DNA of 64,000 bases, from assembly GCA_964393575.1 (NCBI GenBank), contig CAYMUG010000001.1, positions 1 through 64,000 of the forward strand. Direction: 5' to 3'. The DNA is from CAYMUG01 sp964393575. Its GTDB lineage: Bacteria > Patescibacteriota > Minisyncoccia > Spechtbacterales > 2-12-FULL-38-22. This document shows positions 9,186-15,828 of this stretch, one piece after another (position 1 is the stretch's first letter; the number at the start of each line of letters is the position of its first letter). The position numbers and the translations under genes were made by a program. Below the pieces are notes generated by a model. The model saw only the letters and a program-made list of their open reading frames with translations. It searched no databases and was not told where the DNA came from.

Positions 9186-10397
9186 ATGCCTATATTTGAA
9201 TATCAAGCCAGGACAAAAGAAGGCAAAACACAGACAGGACGCGTGGAGGCCGTGGATAAAAATGCCGCAGTTAATATCCTACAGAATAATGATTTAGTAG
9301 TGGTGTTTATGCGGGAGGAGGGGAAAAAGCTTTCCCTGTTTTCTGAGATTGAACTTTTCCAGCACGTAAACAAAAAGGATATCTCTCTTTTTTCACGCCA
9401 GCTTGCCACAATGTTTGAGGCCTCCGTCCCTTTGGTGAGAGCTATTAACACTTTAGCCAATCAAATAGAGAATACCAAACTTAGAAAAACAACTTTATCT
9501 ATCGCAGCTGACGTGGAAGGAGGTATGCAGCTATCGGAGGCATTAAGAAAACACCCGAAAGTATTCAGCGATTTTTATGTTGAGATAGTAAAAGTGGGTG
9601 AAGAGTCAGGAACGCTGGACCAGGTGCTTGGTTATTTGGCTGATTACACGGAACGGGAATATGAAATTTCATCCAATATTAGAGGAGCTATGATTTACCC
9701 CGCATTTATACTGGGTGTCTTCACTATTATAGGTATTATAATGCTTACTTTTATTATACCTCAACTTCTCGGGTTTATTACCAGAGTAGGAGGTGAACTA
9801 CCGCTTATTACAAGGGTTCTTATAGCAATTTCTGAAACTTTCCGTTCTTCATGGCACATTATATTAATTCTTTTTGCAGCTTTCGGGTTTGGCGCATGGA
9901 AGGCGGTACAAACCTCTACAGGCAGGGAAATTTGGAATAAAATTCAGCTTAAAATCCCTGTTATAAAAAGCGTGTATAAACAAATCTACCACTTTAGATT
10001 TGCTGAATCTTTCGGAATGCTGGTCAAGGGAGGTGTTCCGATTAATAAATCTTTAGCTATAACCGCGGATGTTATAGGTAACGATGTTTACCGGGATATC
10101 GTGAAGAAAGCCCAGGATGCTGTAACCAGGGGAGAGCGTATTTCTGACAGTCTGAGTTTGAGTGAAGAGATATCTCCCATTCTTGTGCAGATGGTTAATG
10201 TGGGAGAGCGAACCGGTAAGCTTGACTTTGTACTGAATAAAATTTCCGATTTTTTTGAGAGAGAATTGAATGATGATATAGACAACCTTATTTCATTAAT
10301 AGAACCGACATTGATTATTATTATGGGTGTGTTGGTAGGTTTGATGATGGTGGGGGTACTTTTGCCTATATACGGAAGCATTACCAGCTTATCGTAA
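9186..10397 (+). CDS. pilC: Type IV pilus inner-membrane platform protein PilC
   Basis: PilC/GspF is the polytopic platform protein on which the PilB and PilT motors act. The 403 residues show the duplicated GspF domain (FSRQLATMFEASVPLVRAI in the first copy, FAESFGMLVKGGVPINKSL in the second) and three hydrophobic spans, near residues 166-190, 220-240 and 375-397. The N-terminal MPIFEYQARTKEGK is the normal family start. It ends the pilB-RR-pilT-pilC group; about 97 nt separate it from the first pilin. Confidence 0.95.
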   Translation: MPIFEYQARTKEGKTQTGRVEAVDKNAAVNILQNNDLVVVFMREEGKKLSLFSEIELFQHVNKKDISLFSRQLATMFEASVPLVRAINTLANQIENTKLRKTTLSIAADVEGGMQLSEALRKHPKVFSDFYVEIVKVGEESGTLDQVLGYLADYTEREYEISSNIRGAMIYPAFILGVFTIIGIIMLTFIIPQLLGFITRVGGELPLITRVLIAISETFRSSWHIILILFAAFGFGAWKAVQTSTGREIWNKIQLKIPVIKSVYKQIYHFRFAESFGMLVKGGVPINKSLAITADVIGNDVYRDIVKKAQDAVTRGERISDSLSLSEEISPILVQMVNVGERTGKLDFVLNKISDFFERELNDDIDNLISLIEPTLIIIMGVLVGLMMVGVLLPIYGSITSLS

Positions 10398-10482
10398 TAA
10401 GTGAAACAGCTTAACGTTTTTATCTGTTATAGTTTTCCACAAATATTTTTTCTTTACAGGGGTATTTTTATTAATATTAAGT

Positions 10483-10488
10483 TATAAT
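10483..10488 (+). promoter_or_regulatory. -10 box of the first pilin promoter
   Basis: A perfect TATAAT lies 7 nt before the pilin ATG. This leaves almost no leader, or places the true start of transcription at the start codon. A TTTACA at 10453-10458 is 24 nt away, too far for a normal -35. A TTTTCCACA word occurs upstream at 10433-10441. Confidence 0.5.
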
Positions 10489-10494
10489 GTAAAT

Positions 10495-10992
10495 ATGCTT
10501 CAAAGATTTACTAAAGACCACAGCGGTTTTACACTTATAGAGCTTTTGGTTGTTATTGCAATTATCGGTATTCTGGCAGGTATTGTTCTTATTTCCCTGA
10601 ATGATGCCCGAGAGAAAGCTCGCGACAGTCGGCGAATAGGCGTACTAAGACAAGCACAAGTCGCTTTAGAGAGCTATTTTGACGACCACGGAGAGTATTT
10701 TGCGGGTAGTTCTCCTCCCCCCGGCGGTAGTTGCGAAAGCGCAGAAGGACCGGGCAACTTGTTTGATGCTATAGGTTTGGGCGAAAATATTTCCGATCCT
10801 TTAGATGACAGAAATTATGTATATAGCGGTGCAACCGTAGATGGAACAGATTATGTATTAGGGGCAGATCTTGAAGATAACGACCACCCCGCCCTTGATA
10901 CGGATATAGATAACGAACATAAACCGGTGCTGTGTGATGAATGTGACTGTGATGATAATGATACAGACGGGGACTATTTTGTAGCTCCCTAA
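10495..10992 (+). CDS. Type IV pilin (major pilin-like), copy 1
   Basis: A type III-signal prepilin of 165 residues. The leader MLQRFTKDHSG is cut before the Phe of FTLIELLVVIAIIGILAG, with the Glu at +5 that pilin assembly requires. The rest is a typical short pilin with a Cys pair near the middle and end. The C terminus (ECDCDDNDTDGDYFVAP) is acidic and contains a DNDTDGD calcium-loop-like run. The first 130 nt are almost identical to the second pilin at 11557 while the rest diverges, so the two are paralogs with a shared 5' end. Confidence 0.93.
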   Translation: MLQRFTKDHSGFTLIELLVVIAIIGILAGIVLISLNDAREKARDSRRIGVLRQAQVALESYFDDHGEYFAGSSPPPGGSCESAEGPGNLFDAIGLGENISDPLDDRNYVYSGATVDGTDYVLGADLEDNDHPALDTDIDNEHKPVLCDECDCDDNDTDGDYFVAP

Positions 10993-11102
10993 ATATTAGA
11001 AATTGATAAGCTAATGTAATACGTTATACGGCAGCGCTGTGCGTTTCGTTATACGGCATATGGCAGTGTCCAAATCCTAATATCCTAATATCCCTGCCTG
11101 CC

Positions 11103-11202
11103 NNNNNNNNNNNNNNNNNNNNNNNNNNNNNNNNNNNNNNNNNNNNNNNNNNNNNNNNNNNNNNNNNNNNNNNNNNNNNNNNNNNNNNNNNNNNNNNNNN
11201 NN
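11103..11202. other. Assembly gap (100 N)
   Basis: Exactly 100 N, so the true length is unknown. The gap breaks a CCTGCCTGCC palindrome whose intact copy follows it, so the assembler probably failed in the hairpin repeat. Confidence 0.99.
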
Positions 11203-11364
11203 CCTGCCTGCCGGCAGGCAGGAGTTTAGTGTCGTTTTGAAATTAGGGTTTTTTAACACCTATACGCACAGCGCCAACGATTAACGCAAGACGCGAAAAC
11301 TAATTACTAATTACCCATTTCCGTTGTATTAGCATTTCCGCATTCGTGGTATTCATAATAAGGG

Positions 11365-11401
11365 TTTTCCACAAGCGTTTACGGGTATATTCATTTATAA
11401 T
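11365..11401 (+). promoter_or_regulatory. Promoter-like site of pilin copy 2, with DnaA-box-like word
   Basis: TTTTCCACA (fits the DnaA-box consensus TTWTNCACA) ends 22 nt before a perfect TATAAT at 11396-11401. The same pair with the same 22-nt spacing occurs before the MscS-like gene at 55520-55556. No canonical -35 is present. Function is unproven. Confidence 0.4.
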
Positions 11402-11556
11402 AAACATAGATGTTTATTATAATTCGTTCCATTGTAAATTAGTTTGTCCGAATATGTATAAACATTATAAAAGGGCTGTTACCGAATTAATTATAATGGA
11501 ATAAAGGTCGTTTTATTAAAGTTTAAATTATAGAATTTAAAATTAAATTTAAAATT

Positions 11557-12048
11557 ATGATTAAAAGATTTACTAAAGACCACAGCGGTTTTACACTTAT
11601 AGAGCTTTTGGTTGTTATTGCAATTATCGGTATTCTGGCAGGTATTGTTCTTATTTCCCTGAACGATGCCCGAGAGAAAGCTCGTGATACTCAGAGAGTA
11701 GGTGAGCTCAGGCAGGCACAAGTTGCCTTAGAGAGCTATTTTGACGACAATGGAGCGTATTTTGCGGACACATCCGCTGGTAGTTGCGAGACAGCAGAAG
11801 GTTCAGGCAATGTATTGGACGCTATAGGTTTGGGGGAAAATGTTTCTGATCCTTCAGATGCGAGAAACTATGTATACAGCGCAAATAGTGATGGAACAGA
11901 ATATATAATTGGGGCCGACCTTGAAGATAACAACCATAGCGCCCTTGAGACTGATGTAGATAACGGTAATGATGATACGGGTCTATGCGGCACTGAGTGT
12001 GACTGTGATGACAATGATACAGACGGGGACTACTTTGTCGCTCCCTAA
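11557..12048 (+). CDS. Type IV pilin (major pilin-like), copy 2
   Basis: A 163-residue prepilin with leader MIKRFTKDHSG and mature N terminus FTLIELLVVIAIIGILAG. It is a paralog of the pilin at 10495. The 5' ends match almost base for base through the codons for DAREKAR, after which identity drops. The C-terminal ECDCDDNDTDGDYFVAP is nearly the same, with Cys pairs that could form disulfides and Asp spacing that resembles a calcium loop. A strong terminator follows at once, so this gene probably ends the first pilus transcription unit. Confidence 0.93.
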   Translation: MIKRFTKDHSGFTLIELLVVIAIIGILAGIVLISLNDAREKARDTQRVGELRQAQVALESYFDDNGAYFADTSAGSCETAEGSGNVLDAIGLGENVSDPSDARNYVYSANSDGTEYIIGADLEDNNHSALETDVDNGNDDTGLCGTECDCDDNDTDGDYFVAP

Positions 12049-12071
12049 GACGTCTCTTATTAACTGAGCTT

Positions 12072-12106
12072 AACTCCGCCCGTGCATGCACGGGCGGAGT
12101 TTTTTA
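12072..12106 (+). terminator. Rho-independent terminator after pilin 2
   Basis: A perfect 30-bp palindrome (AACTCCGCCCGTGCA and its complement) is followed by a T run. It lies 24 nt past the pilin stop codon. Confidence 0.9.
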
Positions 12107-12173
12107 TTCCGCATCTTTCACATACACGTGCTTAGTTGTACGTGTTTAACGCGCGGGGTAAAATAAATATAAT

Positions 12174-13052
12174 ATGGCATTTTTTATCTATACCTCAATT
12201 TTTTTATTTGGCCTTATAGTGGGCAGTTTTTTGAATGTAGTTATATGCCGCATTCATTCAGGTGAGGATTTAGTTAAAAAACGCTCACACTGCCCCAAGT
12301 GCGGGCATACTTTGAGCTGGAAGGAGTTGATACCCGTTTTTAGTTTTATAATACAGCGCGGGAAATGCAGAGAGTGTGGAGAAAAAATCTCGTGGCAGTA
12401 TCCGGCTGTTGAAATTGCAACCGGGTTATTATTTTTACTGGTTTTCAATTTAATTGAACACTCATTACTAATTACTAATTACTCATTACTAATTAATTTA
12501 TTATTTTTGTGGTTTATTGCCGGGGGGTTAATTATTATTTTTGTTTACGATTTAAAACACTATATTATTCCTGATAAAATTTTATTCCCCGCTATTGTGA
12601 TGACAGGCTTGGCAAGGCTGTTTGGAATTTGGCAATTCGGTTATTCGGGCTTTATTTGGAATTTGTCTGTCTCTTATAATTCGCCGTCCGGCGGATGGGG
12701 CGGATATTTTGGAATTTGGCATTTTGGTAATTTGTTGGATGCTTTAGTGCTCGGTTTAATTGTCGCCCTGTTCTTTTTTGCCCTTTATTTTTTTTCCAGG
12801 GGCAAAGCTTTGGGTTTTGGGGACGTAAAGTACACTTTCTTTATGGGATTGTTTCTCGGATGGCCGGGGATTTTTACTGGTTTGTTTATAGCATTCATTT
12901 TGGGTGCTATAATAGGATTAGCGTTTATAGTTGCAGGCAAAAAGGGCATGAAAAGTCAGTTACCTTTCGGACCCTTCCTTGTAACAGGTACTTTTGCAGC
13001 TTTATTTTGGGGATATGAGTTTATAAATTGGTACCTGGACTTATTTGTTTAG
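12174..13052 (+). CDS. pilD: Prepilin peptidase / methyltransferase PilD
   Basis: PilD is the A24-family aspartic peptidase that cleaves prepilin leaders and N-methylates the new N terminus. The 292-residue polytopic protein has the N-terminal methylase-linked zinc motif (CPKCGH...CREC), the first catalytic Asp in FVYDLKHYIIPD and the GxGD motif in GFGDVKYTFFMG. Two stretches look foreign but keep the frame. One is HSLLITNYSLLI (12461-12500), encoded by the ATTACTAATTACTCATTA word found between genes here. The other, about 40 residues (12625-12735), has a GCCGTCCGGCGGATGG palindrome and a repeated FGIW(Q/H)FG. It serves all pilins of this locus. Confidence 0.93.
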   Translation: MAFFIYTSIFLFGLIVGSFLNVVICRIHSGEDLVKKRSHCPKCGHTLSWKELIPVFSFIIQRGKCRECGEKISWQYPAVEIATGLLFLLVFNLIEHSLLITNYSLLINLLFLWFIAGGLIIIFVYDLKHYIIPDKILFPAIVMTGLARLFGIWQFGYSGFIWNLSVSYNSPSGGWGGYFGIWHFGNLLDALVLGLIVALFFFALYFFSRGKALGFGDVKYTFFMGLFLGWPGIFTGLFIAFILGAIIGLAFIVAGKKGMKSQLPFGPFLVTGTFAALFWGYEFINWYLDLFV

Positions 13053-13178
13053 ACCATTGTAGCGCAAATATGCTGGCCGAAATACTAATAATGTCAATAT
13101 CTGCAAATTATTAATTTATATTGGTTTGTGAACTAGTATTTAAATTAGCATATTAGCACTACAAAATTTTATAATATC

Positions 13179-13763
13179 ATGAGTATAGTCAATCAAAATG
13201 AAGAGGGGGTTAGTCTTCTTGAAATGAGTGTAATTTTGAGTATATTTGTATCTCTCACACTAATGGTCATTTTAAGTTCTTCGGAAGGGGAAGCTAATTT
13301 GTCTCTCCAGCGTTCCTCTCAGATTATAACGCAGGCAGTATCTACCGCCCGCAATAATTCTCTCGGCGCTAAAAGGTTTCACGGCGAGATAATGAGCGAA
13401 GGTTGGGGGATTTATGCTACATCAAATTCCAATAATAACGACAAAATTATACTCTTTGCTGATTGTAACAGTAAAACGGGCGTTACGGACTATAAGAGCG
13501 CTGGAGCGAATCAATGTCCAGACGGGGCTAATAATTCCGAGAAAGCCGAAGAATTTTTATTAGAGGAAAATATTATTATAAAAGAAATAAGAGGTATTAA
13601 TGGCACACAAGTCAGCGTAGTATTTGAGCCGCCCGATCCGCGGGTTCATTTTACTCCTGAACTTAACGACTCGGCAGTTGAAATAATGATAGAACACCCA
13701 GATACCGGAAAGACATACACTGTTTTTATTAATAACGCAGGTGCTACCAGAATCACGCAATAA
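13179..13763 (+). CDS. Minor pilin, FimT/GspH-like
   Basis: A 194-residue prepilin-like protein. After MSIVNQNEEG the mature part would start VSLLEMSVILSIFVSLTLMV, with Glu at +5. It is the first of four minor-pilin-type genes in the FimT/PilV/PilW/PilX order known from classical type IV pilus loci, where they form the tip complex that primes assembly. The remainder has no strong motif beyond a beta-rich character. Identity as FimT/GspH-like is by position and N-terminal motif. Confidence 0.8.
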   Translation: MSIVNQNEEGVSLLEMSVILSIFVSLTLMVILSSSEGEANLSLQRSSQIITQAVSTARNNSLGAKRFHGEIMSEGWGIYATSNSNNNDKIILFADCNSKTGVTDYKSAGANQCPDGANNSEKAEEFLLEENIIIKEIRGINGTQVSVVFEPPDPRVHFTPELNDSAVEIMIEHPDTGKTYTVFINNAGATRITQ

Positions 13764-13781
13764 TAATAAATCCGTATAACA

Positions 13782-14372
13782 ATGAAAATATCAACTATAT
13801 TATCATGGGTTTGGAGAGGTAAGCGCAGAAAGTCGGCGAAAAGGAAAATGTTTATACGCTTACCCCCGCAATTAAAAGATGAGAAAGGCCTTAGCTTAAT
13901 AGAGGTAATTATTGCCAGTTTTGTCCTGCTTGTGGGTGTTTTGAGTATTATGGTGCTTTTGGTACAAAGTATGCAGGACCTGCATGTAGCAAAAAATAGA
14001 GCAATCGGTGCTAATCTTGCCCAGGAGGGTATCGCAGTTGTACGCGCTATACGTGACAATAACTGGATACAACACAAGGAATACGATAATGGTCTGAATG
14101 AAACAACAAACGGATGCGTGGATTATGATGACCTTAACCTTCAGGACCCGTGCCCCGATACCGCAATTTATTGGGACGGTTCAAAGTATAACCACGATAA
14201 CGGAGAAGAAACCGGCTTCAGGCGCCATATTGAGCTACAAAAAATTCAAAATCCGGAGGATAATCCCGAGGAGGATCCCGACCCGCCTTATCTGGAAGTT
14301 ATCTCGGTTGTTACCTGGGATGAAGGGGAAAGAGAAATGATAGTGGAAGATCATTTATATGATTGGAGATAA
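13782..14372 (+). CDS. Minor pilin, PilV/GspI-like
   Basis: A 196-residue protein with a long basic leader (MKISTILSWVWRGKRRKSAK...) and a cleavage site before LSLIEVIIASFVLLVGVLSIM, with Glu at +5. The EVIIASFVLLVG run is typical of PilV/GspI minor pilins. An alternative ATG at 13848 would give the shorter leader MFIRLPPQLKDEKG, closer to normal length, and is a realistic start. It lies 18 nt after the FimT-like gene. The C-terminal half is Asp/Glu/Pro rich with a Cys pair. Confidence 0.8.
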   Translation: MKISTILSWVWRGKRRKSAKRKMFIRLPPQLKDEKGLSLIEVIIASFVLLVGVLSIMVLLVQSMQDLHVAKNRAIGANLAQEGIAVVRAIRDNNWIQHKEYDNGLNETTNGCVDYDDLNLQDPCPDTAIYWDGSKYNHDNGEETGFRRHIELQKIQNPEDNPEEDPDPPYLEVISVVTWDEGEREMIVEDHLYDWR

Positions 14373-14607
14373 TTTTGGCAAAACTAAAACAAATGACAGA
14401 TAACCAACAACTAACAACAAATAACTAATGACAGATGACTATAAAACCACGATGACCATAACAATGACTATGACAATCATATAAAAACACACTGACAAAT
14501 GACTAACGAGCAATTCGTAATTTAGTAATTCAAAATTTAATCAAAATTTCTGCCTGCCGGCAAGTGTGGCAAAATTCGAAATTCGAAATTTTTAAAATAA
14601 TGCAACA
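14373..14607. repeat. Word-array intergenic repeat between minor pilins
   Basis: No gene is visible. The 235 nt contain AACTAACAACAAATAACTAATGAC and the CCACGATGACCATAACAATGAC words that also occur in gatB, in the 16S insert and near 49354 and 52160, then a TGCCTGCCGGCA palindrome and a repeated AATTCGAAATT. These are the same word families as in the hairpin elements elsewhere. Confidence 0.7.
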
Positions 14608-15279
14608 ATGATAAGTACAAAACAAAAAGAAACCCAACACAGAACAACGCGGAAAAATATTTTTCAGCGTATTTTCGCGTATCATTCTGCGCGAGTCAGC
14701 GGCGCCCAGCACCCTTCGCGCAAGCGAAGAAGTGCTGGGTTTACCCTCGTAGAAATGTTGGTTGCTATGACTGTTTTTCTGACAGTTTTAGGGGTGGGAG
14801 TGGGTTCTTTCATTTTTTCTTTTAGCGCTCAACGCACAGTTTTAACCGAAAAGGAGGTTTCAGAAACAGTAAATTTTGCACTTGAGTTTATGTCGAGAAA
14901 AATGCGTGTTGCGCAAATATATGACCCGGATAGCCCCGATTGCGGCGGTCTTTCACACGGAGAATCTTTTGAAACAGATGATGGAACACAGGTTCGTTTT
15001 GTGGACTCTTCTGATAATTGTGTGGAGTTCAGATATAACGATGCGGAGAATATAATTGAATTTGACAACGGTACCAGCACTAAGAATTTAACAGAAAAAC
15101 AAAGTGCTAGGATAACGGGTCTGGAATTTTCCCTGCAGGGAAACACAAATACCGATGGAGAGCAACCCCGGGTTACAATTAATATAAACGCTCAGGGAGT
15201 AGGGAAAAGCGAAGAAGCTCAAGGTGTTACCGCAGAGGTTCAAACAACCGTTTCGGTGCGTGAAATTAATGTTGAGTAA
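14608..15279 (+). CDS. Minor pilin, PilW/GspJ-like
   Basis: A 223-residue prepilin. The mature part begins FTLVEMLVAMTVFLTVLGVGVGSFIF with Glu at +5, and the later sequence (VSETVNFALEFMSRKMRVAQIY) is characteristic of PilW/GspJ. The leader is abnormally long, about 44 residues. It contains a palindrome at 14703-14740 (CCCAGCAC...GTGCTGGG with an inner TTCGC/GCGAA stem) encoding part of GAQHPSRKRRSAG. No other in-frame ATG could shorten it, so the palindrome seems to have been added to the leader. PilD should still process the site. Confidence 0.82.
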   Translation: MISTKQKETQHRTTRKNIFQRIFAYHSARVSGAQHPSRKRRSAGFTLVEMLVAMTVFLTVLGVGVGSFIFSFSAQRTVLTEKEVSETVNFALEFMSRKMRVAQIYDPDSPDCGGLSHGESFETDDGTQVRFVDSSDNCVEFRYNDAENIIEFDNGTSTKNLTEKQSARITGLEFSLQGNTNTDGEQPRVTININAQGVGKSEEAQGVTAEVQTTVSVREINVE

Positions 15280-15285
15280 TAAAAT

Positions 15286-15750
15286 ATGTTTCAAATCATA
15301 AAAAAACAGGAGGGAGTTTCTCTTTATATGGCGCTTATTATTCTATCGGGGATGTTGGTTATCGGTCTGGGTGTTTCCGGAATTTTGATAAATCAGTTGC
15401 AAAACGTAAGAGAAATAGGTAAATTCGTTCCTGTTATTTATTCCGCGGACGCAGGCGGAGAGCGTTCACTTTATAGAGTAAGAAAAACAGATTTAAATAT
15501 GGATAATTGCGTAAAAGATGGTGGAGGATCGTCCGGCGGGAACGGATCGCCCGGCGGGAACGGATCGCCCGGCGGGGGCGGAGAATTACCCCCTGAGTGT
15601 AAAATTAACGGAGAGCTAAATCATATCGATGCCGAATACAGGACAAGGATAAGCTCCAGCACCGTATCGGGTTGCGATGCCGATAATGCATGTATTAATT
15701 CCACCGGATTTTTTGAAGGTGTCAGCAGAAGCTTTGACTTAGCATTCTAG
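15286..15750 (+). CDS. Minor pilin, PilX/GspK-like
   Basis: A 154-residue protein with N terminus MFQIIKKQEGVSLYMALIILSGMLVIGLGV, the PilX-like form in which the +5 Glu is absent (VSLYM). It is the last gene of the minor-pilin set, starting 6 nt after the PilW-like stop. It contains a Gly/Ser/Asn/Pro linker built from three near-identical 18-nt repeats (GGATCGCCCGGCGGGAAC type, 15526-15587). It is shorter than classical PilX. Cys residues in the C-terminal half could form disulfides. Confidence 0.75.
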   Translation: MFQIIKKQEGVSLYMALIILSGMLVIGLGVSGILINQLQNVREIGKFVPVIYSADAGGERSLYRVRKTDLNMDNCVKDGGGSSGGNGSPGGNGSPGGGGELPPECKINGELNHIDAEYRTRISSSTVSGCDADNACINSTGFFEGVSRSFDLAF

Positions 15751-15828
15751 CAATGCGAATTTGTTAAGAATGCGAATGCCGCGAATTCGTATCATTCGCA
15801 TACCATTTGTATCATTCGCATTATTTTT
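15751..15828 (+). repeat. Inverted AATGCGAAT / ATTCGCATT repeat before ligA
   Basis: The spacer holds AATGCGAAT twice, then its complement ATTCGCAT twice, separated by GCCGCGAATTCG, forming a long imperfect hairpin that ends 10 nt before the ligA ATG. Confidence 0.75.

Larger units (their letters stand above)
10993..11556. other. Intergenic region between the two pilins, with repeats and a gap
   Basis: There is no gene in these 564 nt. They hold the arm TCCAAATCCTAATATCC and its partner GTGTCGTTTTGAAATTAG (family with the rplK and gatA leaders), a CCTGCCTGCCGGCAGGCAGG palindrome broken by the N gap, a 37-nt word at 11259-11295 that recurs inverted at 43463-43499, the TTACTAATTAC word, and at 11365-11401 a TTTTCCACA box 22 nt before TATAAT that may drive the second pilin. 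Confidence 0.75.

Noticed and set aside
11077..11259. Minus-strand frame across the first N gap
   Set aside because: It depends on unknown bases and lies in a palindromic repeat.
11060..11330. CRISPR array
   Set aside because: Repeated words here and at 12460 and 43460 are not regularly spaced, have no unique spacers and no cas genes are in the window.
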